Program-made: the position numbers and the translations under genes | In this document: positions 55,794 to 64,000 of the stretch, piece after piece | Layout of the letters: each line of letters opens with the position of its first letter | How positions within the stretch are numbered: position 1 is the stretch's first letter | Assembly: GCA_014584315.1 (NCBI GenBank) | Contig: JACTNA010000018.1 | Location: 186,001 to 250,000, forward strand | Direction of reading: 5' to 3' | DNA: 64,000 nt | DNA from: Planctomycetota bacterium | GTDB taxonomy: Bacteria > Planctomycetota > Phycisphaerae > Phycisphaerales > UBA1924 | The notes under the pieces: generated by a model | The model's database searches: none | What the model was told of the DNA's origin: nothing | Seen by the model: only the letters and a program-made list of their open reading frames with translations

Positions 55794-57140
55794 ATGAGCG
55801 ACATCCATCGTGGGCGGCTGTTCCTTGCCAGTTGCGTGGCGCTGGTCGTGACGGCCATGAGTTTCGCCATCCGCGGCGACATCATGGGCGACCTGGAGGG
55901 CGCGTTCACGCTCTCCAAGACGCAACTGGGCATGATCGCGGGCACGGCGTTCTGGGGGTTCACGCTCGCGATGGTGATCGGCGGGCCGCTGTGCGACGTG
56001 CTGGGGATGAGGCGGCTGGTCGTCATCGCGTTCGTGGGGCACCTCGCGGGCATCCTCATCACGATCTTCGCGACGGGGTTCTGGACACTCTACGCGGGGA
56101 CGGCGGCGATCGGCATCGCCAACGGGTTCGTGGAGGCGGCGTGCAACCCGCTCATCGCCACGGTGTATCCGGGCGAGAAGACGCGGAAACTCAACCAGTT
56201 CCACGTGTGGTTCCCCGGCGGCATCGTGATCGGGGCCTTGGGCGCGTTCGGGCTGTCGGAACTGGGCACGAACGGCGCGGGGCTTGGCGGCCTCGGTTCG
56301 CTCTGGCAGTGGAAGATGGGGCTGATGCTGGTTCCCCTCGTGGCCTACGGCGTTCTCTTCCTCGGGCAGCGGTTCCCGGTCACGGAGCGGGTGGCGAGCG
56401 GGGTTTCGACGGGCGCGATGTTCAAGGAGTGCCTGCGGCCGCTGTTCATCCTGATGATCGCGTGCATGTTCCTGACGGCCTCGACGGAACTTGGGCCGGG
56501 GCAGTGGATCCCGAACATCCTGACCTTTACGGCGGGTGTGTCGGGGATTCTGGTGCTGGCGTGGATCAACGGGCTGATGGCGGTCGGGCGGCAGTTCGCG
56601 GGGCCGGTGGTGCATCGGCTCTCGCCGCCGGGGGTGCTGCTGGCGTCGGCGGTGCTGGCTGGGATCGGGCTGTTCCTGCTGAGCCGGGCGAACTCGGGCG
56701 TGACGGCGTTCGCCGCGGCGACGGTGTTCGCGCTGGGGGTGTGCTATTTCTGGCCGACGATGCTGGGGTTCGTGGCGGAGCGGCTGCCGAAGACGGGCGC
56801 GCTGGGTCTGTCGCTGATGGGCGGGGCGGGGATGCTGGCGGTGGCGTTCGTGCTGCCGATCATGGGGCGGATCTACGACCGGAACACGGACGCGGCGATC
56901 CCGGAGGGGTTCACGCGTGACGTGCTGCTGGCGGCCGCGCCGGAGAGCGCGGAGGCGGGGATGTGGGCGGAGGCGCAGGCGGTCGGCGGCGCGGCGACGC
57001 TGGGGGCCGTCGCCGTGGTGCCGCTGGTGCTGGTCGTCGCGTTCGGCGCGATCTACTTCCACTATCGGAGCAAGGGCGGGTACCGGCCCGAGACGCTCGG
57101 CGACGGCGGCTCGGCGGACGGCGGCGCGGCGCACGAATGA
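55794..57140 (+). CDS. MFS transporter
   Basis: About 12 hydrophobic segments; GTAFWGFTLAMVIGGPLCDVLGMRRLVVIAFVGHL; NGFVEAACNPLIATVYPGEKTRKLNQFHVWFPGG. Confidence 0.88.
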   Translation: MSDIHRGRLFLASCVALVVTAMSFAIRGDIMGDLEGAFTLSKTQLGMIAGTAFWGFTLAMVIGGPLCDVLGMRRLVVIAFVGHLAGILITIFATGFWTLYAGTAAIGIANGFVEAACNPLIATVYPGEKTRKLNQFHVWFPGGIVIGALGAFGLSELGTNGAGLGGLGSLWQWKMGLMLVPLVAYGVLFLGQRFPVTERVASGVSTGAMFKECLRPLFILMIACMFLTASTELGPGQWIPNILTFTAGVSGILVLAWINGLMAVGRQFAGPVVHRLSPPGVLLASAVLAGIGLFLLSRANSGVTAFAAATVFALGVCYFWPTMLGFVAERLPKTGALGLSLMGGAGMLAVAFVLPIMGRIYDRNTDAAIPEGFTRDVLLAAAPESAEAGMWAEAQAVGGAATLGAVAVVPLVLVVAFGAIYFHYRSKGGYRPETLGDGGSADGGAAHE

Positions 57141-57221
57141 GCGCGCGGTTGGCGGCGGCGAGGAGGGTCGGACTCCTACAATCGGCGAAACGGAACCTCG
57201 GACGCTGAAAGGAACCCGACC

Positions 57222-58385
57222 ATGACGACGGCTACCCCCACCCGCGGGCTTGAGGGCGTGATCGCGGGCGAGACGGAGATCTGCTCGGTCGAGCAGGGCG
57301 CGCTGATCTACCGCGGGTACGAGATCCACGACCTGGCGGAGCACGCGACGTTCGAGGAAGTGGCGTTCCTGCTGCTGGTGGGGCACAAGCCATCCGCGGA
57401 GGAACTGCGGTTCTTCAAGGACGAACTGGTGGCCAACCGCGCGCTGCCGCCGCAGTGCGTGGACTACCTGCGGGCGGCCGCGCCGCTGCTGAAACAAGGG
57501 TCGGCGGTGCCGATGGACGTGCTGCGCACGTGCGTGAGCATCCTCGGGAACACGGACGCGGAGAGCCAGGACAACTCGCCCGAGGCGAACCTGCGCAAGG
57601 CGAAGCGGCTGACGGCGAAGATCCCGACGATCATCGGGCACATGCAGAACCTGATCGACGGGCGGGAGATCGTCTCCCTGAACACGGGCGGGGACGCGAA
57701 ACTGGGGCACGCGGCGAACCTGCTGTACCTGATGAGCGGGGAGAAACCGAGCGCGGAGCACGCGCACGTGCTGGACGTGTCGCTGATCCTGTACGCGGAG
57801 CACGACTACAACGCGAGCACGTTCACGAGCCGGGTGATCGCGGCGACGCTGAGCGACATGCACGGGGCGGTGACGGGGGCGATCGCCGCGCTGAAGGGTC
57901 CGCTGCACGGCGGGGCGAACGAGGCGGCGATGGAGATGCTCAAGGAGATGCGGCGCGACCTGGGTCCGGAGAACGACCCGAAGAAGATCGACGCGTGGAT
58001 GCAGCGGGCGTTCGCGGAGAAGCGGAAGCTGATGGGGTTCGGGCACCGGGTGTACAAGCACGGCGACCACCGGGCGTCGCTGCTGCACGCGCTTGGGCGG
58101 AAGATCGCGGAGCGGAAGGGGCCTGAGTTCGTGAGGTTGTTCGAGTTGGGCGAGCAAGTGCAGCGGATCATGGCGGAGCAGAAGCAGATCTACCCGAACG
58201 TGGACTTCCCGTGCGGGATGACGTACTACACGATGGGGATCGCGGTGCCGCAGTACACGCCGATCTTCGTGGCGTCGCGGATCACGGGGTGGTGCGCGCA
58301 CATCATGGAGCAGCACGCGAACAACCGGCTGATCCGGCCGATCGCGCAGTACACCGGGCCGCGCGACCTGAAGTGGAAGGGCTGA
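57222..58385 (+). CDS. Citrate/2-methylcitrate synthase
   Basis: GLEGVIAGETEICSVEQGALIYRGYEIHDLAEHATFEEVAFLLLVG; LYAEHDYNASTFTSRVIAATLSDMHGAVTGAIAALKGPLHGGANEAAMEML; GFGHRVYK. Confidence 0.94.
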   Translation: MTTATPTRGLEGVIAGETEICSVEQGALIYRGYEIHDLAEHATFEEVAFLLLVGHKPSAEELRFFKDELVANRALPPQCVDYLRAAAPLLKQGSAVPMDVLRTCVSILGNTDAESQDNSPEANLRKAKRLTAKIPTIIGHMQNLIDGREIVSLNTGGDAKLGHAANLLYLMSGEKPSAEHAHVLDVSLILYAEHDYNASTFTSRVIAATLSDMHGAVTGAIAALKGPLHGGANEAAMEMLKEMRRDLGPENDPKKIDAWMQRAFAEKRKLMGFGHRVYKHGDHRASLLHALGRKIAERKGPEFVRLFELGEQVQRIMAEQKQIYPNVDFPCGMTYYTMGIAVPQYTPIFVASRITGWCAHIMEQHANNRLIRPIAQYTGPRDLKWKG

Positions 58386-58403
58386 ACGTCGGGGCGGCGT
58401 GGC

Positions 58404-59303
58404 GTGCGGGCGTGGACGCGGGAGGGGCGTGCGGTGGCGTTCCGATTCGGGCGGCGTGAGGAGATCGGGGCCGCGGTGCGCCGGGTCGCGCTGGAGCAAC
58501 TGGCCAAGGCCGAGCGCGCGCTGGCACGGACGGGCGGGGACCACGAGCGGGCGGTGCACGAGGCGCGCAAGTGCATCACGCGGGCGCGGAGCGCGCTGCG
58601 GCTGGTGCGGCACGCGTCGGACGGCGCGTTCGACACGATCAACGCGGGGCTTGGCGAGGCGGCGCGGTCGCTCTCGACCAGCCGCGACGCCGCGGTGACG
58701 CTGGCGGCGTTCGATGCGCTGGCGGGCGAGTCCGAGGGGTCGGCGGGAGTGCGCGAGCGTCTGGCGGGCGGGGCGTGGCAGGACCCCGCGCTGCCCTCCG
58801 ATCGGGCGGTCGAACGCGCGGTGGTCACGATCGGGGCCGCCCGGGACGAGATCGAGGCTCTGCGGTTCTCCGCGGGCGGGTTCGGGCTGATCGAGCCGGG
58901 GCTGCGGCGGGCGTGGCGGCGCGCGCGGCGGGCGATGCGCTCGGCGATGGAGGACCCGACGGACGAGCGGCTGCACGAGTGGCGCAAACGGTGCAAGGTC
59001 TGCCACGCGCACGCGAAACTGCTGCGGCGCATCCGGGCGAAAGAGGTGGAGCGGCTGGTCACGCGGCTGCGCGACCTCTGCACCGCGCTCGGTGAGGAGC
59101 GCGACTTGGCGCTCCTGGCCGAACGGCTGGGGTCGTTGGGCGAGGAGACGGCGATTCGCGGGTTGATCGACGAGGCGTCGCGGCGGCGGGAGGCGCTGCG
59201 TGGGCGGGCGTTCGCGCTGGGGGAGACCGTGTTCGAGCGCGGCGCGCGGAAGACGACGCGTCGGTTCGGCCGGTTGCACGAGCGATGGCGGCATGGCGGC
59301 TGA
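58404..59303 (+). CDS. CHAD-domain protein
   Basis: HERAVHEARKCITRARSALRLVRHA; LHEWRKRCKVCHAHAKLLRRI; CTALGEERDLALLAERL. Confidence 0.87.
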   Translation: MRAWTREGRAVAFRFGRREEIGAAVRRVALEQLAKAERALARTGGDHERAVHEARKCITRARSALRLVRHASDGAFDTINAGLGEAARSLSTSRDAAVTLAAFDALAGESEGSAGVRERLAGGAWQDPALPSDRAVERAVVTIGAARDEIEALRFSAGGFGLIEPGLRRAWRRARRAMRSAMEDPTDERLHEWRKRCKVCHAHAKLLRRIRAKEVERLVTRLRDLCTALGEERDLALLAERLGSLGEETAIRGLIDEASRRREALRGRAFALGETVFERGARKTTRRFGRLHERWRHGG

Positions 59304-59309
59304 CGGCGG

Positions 59310-61100
59310 CTACGGCGCGGCCGAGACGGGCGTGTGGCCTTGCGCCGAGCGCGCGGCCCGCGGAGGCTCGCCGTCGAGCAGTTCGCGGTAGATGGACTCG
59401 ACCTCGGCGACGTGCTCGGGGTAACTGCGCAGGACGCTGGCGTGGTGGATCTCGCGCGGGCTGGGGACCACGACATCGCCGGACACGATGCGGCGGATGC
59501 AGTCGGCGAGGGCGTCGGGGTCGCCGGCGCGGAAGAGGAGCGCGTTGCCGAGGCCGCCGTTGGCGCGGGCGGCGGGCGAGCCGGGCTCGTGGAGCCAGTC
59601 CACGGGGCCGCCGAGGCGCGAGGCGACGATGAACTTTCCGGCGTGGAGGTGCTCGAGCATGACGAGGGGCGAGTTCTCGAACCAGATGTGTGGGAGGATG
59701 CCGACGTCGTACTCTCCGGCGGCGGCGAGGAGCATGACGGTGTCGTAGCCGCCGAGAAAACTGACCTCGGGGTATGGGCTGAGCATCTTTCTGTAGCCCC
59801 AGTCGAGGCCGTAGGCGTGGATGAGGAACTGGCAGCGGCGTCGGACATCGGGTTCGAGCCGTTGGATGGCGCGAGCGAGCACGCCGAGACCCTTGTTGTT
59901 GCGCGTGGTGCCGAGGAATCCGAAGCGAATGGGACGGCGGGCCTCGGCCGGGTTCCACGGGCGTGTTTCGTAGAAGGGGCTGCGGCGTGCGCGGCGGTTG
60001 ATCTGGTCAAAGTGCGGCTGGCCGAGGCGGACGTGGCGGAGGCGCGAGCGTTCGACGCCCATGGACTCGTAGACGCGGCACATGAACTCGCTGGGGGGGA
60101 TGACGAGCGAAGCGTGGTTGAGCGCCTCGATGCCGGCGAGTCGGCGCCGGGCGTAGAGGCCGGCGTCGATGACGCGGAGGTGGAGGTCGCGCGAGGCGAG
60201 GAATCGCTCGTTGGCGTCGAGGGGGGGGCTTCCGAGTTCGTCGATCTTGTCGCGGTCGCGGAGTTGCAGGCCGTGGTCGAAGGTGCCGGGGTGGTCGGGC
60301 GGGCCTGGGTCGAAGCCGCGTGCGGCCTCGGGGTCGGGCTTGACGCGGTCGGCCTGCTCGATGTCCTCGGGGGTGGGCTTGGGTTTGCCCTTGAGGGCGT
60401 CGCGTGCGGCCTTGAAGACGACCTCCATGAGGGCGGCGGTCTCGGGGCCGAAAAGGCGCTCCGCGCCCTGCTCGATGGCGCGGTTGAAGCGGACGGCTCG
60501 CGGGGAACTGGCTTCGAGGCAGCCGACGCAGCGGCGGCCGCCGTCGTAGTCCATGCAGCAGTCGCGTTCCTTGTGCAGCAGGTCGACCTGCGGGCAGACG
60601 TACCAGTAGTTGTGTGGCGTGACGACGACGGGCCTGCCCGTGCGCCGGATGGCCTCGACGACGCTGAGGGCGAAGCCCTCGAGCGAGTGGGCGTGGACGA
60701 CCTCCGCGCCGACCGAGTCGAGCCAGCGCAGCACCATCGCATCGTCGCGGGGCGAGGCGAACTCGTTGGCGACGTGGGCGAAGTTGGTCGAGGCGGGCGA
60801 GAAGTTGCGGCTGTTGACGAGCGAGTAGCATCGCACGCCGCGCCAGGGCTTTTCGTCGCGGATGCGCGGACCACCGATGAGGGAGTAGTCCATGCCGGAG
60901 CGCAGGTACGAGACGCTGTGGCCCGTCATGGCGAGCCCCGCGGCGAGTTCCGTCGCGGACAGGTTGTAGCCGGAGCCCTCGAGGGCCTGAAGGCGGAGTC
61001 GCGCCCAGCCGAGGATGGCGATGCGCAAGGGGCGGTCGGTGCGCGGCCAGCCTTGCGGCGCTCGCTGCGTGCTCGCACTGTTCGGATCGGTGTGTGTCAT
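59310..61100 (-). CDS. GT4-type glycosyltransferase with Cys-cluster insertion
   Basis: GYNLSATELAAGLAMTGHSVSYL; HNYWYVCPQVDLLHKERDCCMDYDGGRRCVGCLEAS; IRFGFLGTTRNNKGLGVLARAI; YDVGILPHIWFENSPLVMLEHLHAGKFIVASRLGG. Confidence 0.88.
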   Translation of the reverse strand: MTHTDPNSASTQRAPQGWPRTDRPLRIAILGWARLRLQALEGSGYNLSATELAAGLAMTGHSVSYLRSGMDYSLIGGPRIRDEKPWRGVRCYSLVNSRNFSPASTNFAHVANEFASPRDDAMVLRWLDSVGAEVVHAHSLEGFALSVVEAIRRTGRPVVVTPHNYWYVCPQVDLLHKERDCCMDYDGGRRCVGCLEASSPRAVRFNRAIEQGAERLFGPETAALMEVVFKAARDALKGKPKPTPEDIEQADRVKPDPEAARGFDPGPPDHPGTFDHGLQLRDRDKIDELGSPPLDANERFLASRDLHLRVIDAGLYARRRLAGIEALNHASLVIPPSEFMCRVYESMGVERSRLRHVRLGQPHFDQINRRARRSPFYETRPWNPAEARRPIRFGFLGTTRNNKGLGVLARAIQRLEPDVRRRCQFLIHAYGLDWGYRKMLSPYPEVSFLGGYDTVMLLAAAGEYDVGILPHIWFENSPLVMLEHLHAGKFIVASRLGGPVDWLHEPGSPAARANGGLGNALLFRAGDPDALADCIRRIVSGDVVVPSPREIHHASVLRSYPEHVAEVESIYRELLDGEPPRAARSAQGHTPVSAAP

Positions 61101-61118
61101 CGGTCGTGCGGTGTCGGA

Positions 61119-62786
61119 TCAGCCGTAGCGTGTCGAGGACTTGTACGGACGGAGTGTAGCGGCGTGCAGCACGCACCGGACGCCCGTGACGAACCATCGG
61201 GCGAGGAACGCGGCGCGACGGATCGGGCCGTCGCGCTCGACCTGGGCGCGGTCGGGCGAGCGTCGATCGACGTGGATGTTCCAACGGCCGCGCGGGAGCG
61301 GGAAGTCGTTCACCTGGTCGAAGACGATGCACGCCCTGACCGGCGTGAGCACGAGCGGCCACTGTCGGCGCAGGCGGGAGAGCCGACTGGGGGCGTAGAC
61401 GACGCGGCGTGAGACGCCCGCGCCTGCGGGGACGTAGCAGCCCGGGACGTCGTTGCGGACGACCTCGACCCATCGCGGGCCTGGGCTGCCGGCGAGGCGC
61501 GCCGCGGCGGCGGCGCGGAGTTCCGCGCTCCAGGCGAGGGAGTCGGGATGGTTGCAGGTGATGACGACGTTCGCGCCGCCGGCGAGCGCTCCGGTGCGCT
61601 CCAGCGCGTCCATGAGCGGCTCGGTGGGCGGGCCTTCGAAGTCGAGTTTGCCCGCGCGGCCGCGGCAGGCGTCGTCGGCGGTGCGGCGGATGATCTCGGC
61701 GTGGAACAGCCGTCGGTGCGTGGCGGCGACGAGTGAGTCCTTCATCAGGCCGGCGAGGCGTCTGAGCGTGACGCGGCGGAGTTCGCGGGGGGGGAGGATC
61801 TTCTGGAGCACCCAGAGGATGTTGCGCTGGGCGTAATAGAGTCGGGCGGGGGTGAGTTTGTGGTGCCAGGGCGTGTGGTAGACGACCGCGTCGAGGTTCA
61901 GCACGACTCGCCGGCCGGCGCGTGCGAAGCGGAGGCACCAGTCGGCGTCGTCGCAATAGATGAAGTATCGCCAGTCCCAGAAGCCGACCTCGCGCACGGC
62001 GGACCAGCGTGCGAGGAGCGAGCAGGCGGAGACGACGTCGACGTCGCGCAGGCCCGAGTATTCGCGCCTGCCCTTCGTGCCGCCGACGCGTTCGGCCCAG
62101 GCCTTGTGCTCGTCGTGGCGCGGGTGCCCGGGGGGGGCATTGTCGGTCATCAGGCCTGTTCGGCGGTCGAAGTAGACGGTGGTCTCGATGGTGGTGTCGC
62201 GGTTGCGGATGTCGACGGTGCGCGAGCCGACGAGGCCGATGGACGGGTCGTTCGTCGCGGCCTCGACGAGTCGTTGCGCCGCGTCGTCGGGCAGGTCGAT
62301 GTCGTCGTCCACGAGCCAGACGTAGTCGGGGGGCGTGGGCGAGTCGGGCACATCGAAGGCGTGCTGGACGTAGGCGAATCCGGTGTTGAAGCCGCCGCAC
62401 CCGCCGAGGTTGTGCGCGTTGCGGACGACGGTGAGGGACCGGAGTCCGGCGCGGTTCGGGCCGCGCCCCGTCGGCGTCGGCTCGGCGAACGCCGGCTCGT
62501 GGGCGTGCTGGGTCGGGTTGGGCACGATGCGCTCGGCACCCCAACGCTCGACGAGCAGCTCCGCGGTGCCGTCGGTGGAGGCGTTGTCGACGACGACGGC
62601 GTCGATGGCGGATCGCGGGAATCGCTGGCGTGCGAGGGCGGCGATCACGTCGCAGACCATGGCCGCGCGGTTCCACGTCACGATGATGACGGCGACGTTC
62701 GGGGGCGGGATCGGGGTGTGCGCATCGACCGCGACGGGGCGTTTCGTGTGCGAAACAGGCTGTGCGGGCGCGGTCGGGTCGCTCAT
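61119..62786 (-). CDS. GT2-family glycosyltransferase
   Basis: NVAVIIVTWNRAAMVCDVIAALARQRFPRSAIDAVVVDNASTDGTAELL; DYVWLVDDDIDLPDDAAQRLV. Confidence 0.92.
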   Translation of the reverse strand: MSDPTAPAQPVSHTKRPVAVDAHTPIPPPNVAVIIVTWNRAAMVCDVIAALARQRFPRSAIDAVVVDNASTDGTAELLVERWGAERIVPNPTQHAHEPAFAEPTPTGRGPNRAGLRSLTVVRNAHNLGGCGGFNTGFAYVQHAFDVPDSPTPPDYVWLVDDDIDLPDDAAQRLVEAATNDPSIGLVGSRTVDIRNRDTTIETTVYFDRRTGLMTDNAPPGHPRHDEHKAWAERVGGTKGRREYSGLRDVDVVSACSLLARWSAVREVGFWDWRYFIYCDDADWCLRFARAGRRVVLNLDAVVYHTPWHHKLTPARLYYAQRNILWVLQKILPPRELRRVTLRRLAGLMKDSLVAATHRRLFHAEIIRRTADDACRGRAGKLDFEGPPTEPLMDALERTGALAGGANVVITCNHPDSLAWSAELRAAAAARLAGSPGPRWVEVVRNDVPGCYVPAGAGVSRRVVYAPSRLSRLRRQWPLVLTPVRACIVFDQVNDFPLPRGRWNIHVDRRSPDRAQVERDGPIRRAAFLARWFVTGVRCVLHAATLRPYKSSTRYG

Positions 62787-62796
62787 GCGGATCGGC

Positions 62797-64000
62797 TCAG
62801 GCGGTCGCGGCGGCGGCCCGGCGGCGCGACGCCTCGTGGATGCACTCAGCGTAGACGGCCTCGACCTCGGCCGCATGGGTCTGGATCGACTTTGGCGGGC
62901 GGACGCCTTCTCGCAGGCGCGTGAGCGTCCACGGCTCGCGGGCGACACGGGCGAGCGTGCGGGCGAGGTCGTAGCGGTCGTTCCCGCGGAAGAGCAGGCC
63001 GTTCTCGCCGTGGCGCACGAAGTCGGGGATGCCGCCGACGGCCGCGCCGAGGACGGGGACGCGGCAGGCGAAGAACTCGAAGACGGTCTGAGGGCCGTTG
63101 TCCCACCAGGTGCTGGGGACGACGCCGAGGTCCTGCCCGCCGAGCATCCACGGGATGTCGCGGTACTCGTAGCCCTCGAACCACCGCAGGCCCGCGAGGC
63201 GCGGCTGGAGTCGGCTGAAGCGCCACTCGGTGCGCTTGCCGCCGAGGGCGTAGACGGAGACCTCGAATCGTGCGAGCACCTCGGGCGTGAGGAGTTCGAG
63301 GGCGTCGGCGAGGACGTGGAGGCCCTTGTACGGGTTGTCGTAGCCCATGAAGGCGAGGCGGACGGGGCGGGGGCGGTCGCGGTCGAAGGGGGGGGGGTCG
63401 AAGACGAGTTCGGCGTGCCGGGCGGCCAGTTCGCCTGCGCGGGTGCCGATGTGCAGCGTGCGCAGCCGCGCCGGGCTGACGCCGAGCGACTCGAACTTGC
63501 GGTGGACGAAGTCCGAGACGGCGAGGACCGCGTCGCAGCGGTTCAGGGCGCGGAGCATGGCGAGTCGGCGGCGGCCGTAGCGCGTGGACGGGTCGGGCGG
63601 GGGTTCGGGGCGCACGTCGTTGCCGAGCGGCTGCCACTCGGGCGAGTCCGGTCGCGGTCGGAAGGCGGCGTCGGCCTCGGTGCGGAGCGCGACGGTTCGG
63701 CCGCGGGTTTCTTCGCCGGGGCGGGGCCGCGGCAGCAGCACGTCGGCCGGCCCGAGGACCGGACGCGCGGCGGGGTCGGGGGCGGTCGGATTGGCGGCGG
63801 GGGGGGGCTGTTCGTTCTGCACGGGCAGCGCGATCGCGCGCACCAGCCGGCCGAGGACGGACGGCGTGCGGGATGGAAGCGCCGGGCCGCCGCCCGTCTG
63901 CGGTGCGAGGCCCGCCCGGCGCAGGCGCTCCTCGCGCGGATCGCAGGCTTCGATGCACCCGTCGCATCGCCTGCCGCCCTCCGCGCTGTGGCACGGGCGA
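62797..64000 (-). CDS. GT4-type glycosyltransferase, partial (N-terminus beyond window)
   Basis: RLAFMGYDNPYKGLHVLADALELL; DLGVVPSTWWDNGPQTVFEFFACRVPVLGAAVGGIPDFV; frame stays open to window end through HSAEGGRRCDGCIEACDPREE. Confidence 0.88.
   Translation of the reverse strand, partial: RPCHSAEGGRRCDGCIEACDPREERLRRAGLAPQTGGGPALPSRTPSVLGRLVRAIALPVQNEQPPPAANPTAPDPAARPVLGPADVLLPRPRPGEETRGRTVALRTEADAAFRPRPDSPEWQPLGNDVRPEPPPDPSTRYGRRRLAMLRALNRCDAVLAVSDFVHRKFESLGVSPARLRTLHIGTRAGELAARHAELVFDPPPFDRDRPRPVRLAFMGYDNPYKGLHVLADALELLTPEVLARFEVSVYALGGKRTEWRFSRLQPRLAGLRWFEGYEYRDIPWMLGGQDLGVVPSTWWDNGPQTVFEFFACRVPVLGAAVGGIPDFVRHGENGLLFRGNDRYDLARTLARVAREPWTLTRLREGVRPPKSIQTHAAEVEAVYAECIHEASRRRAAAATA

Overview
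High-GC bacterial chromosome segment, most likely a planctomycete of the Phycisphaerae type. This is inferred from the LExLESRCLLS N-terminus, the CNGDG dockerin-like tail, the CPRCxYDLRG zinc-ribbon tail and the repeat families. Most of it is ordinary housekeeping content: purL, rnhA, ruvC, ribE, purH, gyrA, rpsA, gdhA, rpmF-plsX-fabH-fabD-fabG, apaG, prpB, citrate synthase and glycosyltransferases. I saw no rRNA, tRNA or CRISPR array. The main accessory content is: (1) a 7.67-kb integrative element at 35390-43082, bounded by 22-bp direct repeats. It carries tandem Xis-like HTH genes, a CHC2/Toprim/DUF3987-type primase-helicase, an XRE regulator and a tyrosine integrase. The attachment core lies in frame inside the integrase 3' end, so integration should swap the integrase C-terminus. 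The element also has helically phased iteron-like repeats, a large hairpin and a 61-bp duplication flanking the primase-helicase core. (2) A Y1 (IS200-like) transposase surrounded by REP-like double-hairpin repeats, with a solo copy 27 kb away fused into the N-terminus of a DUF192 lipoprotein. (3) A tightly linked AAA ATPase + DUF4276 pair, a candidate defence module. (4) A switch in G-versus-C strand bias near 52 kb that does not follow gene orientation. Several small palindromic or short-period repeat families are scattered through intergenic and even coding DNA. All family assignments come from reading motifs; no database search was run.
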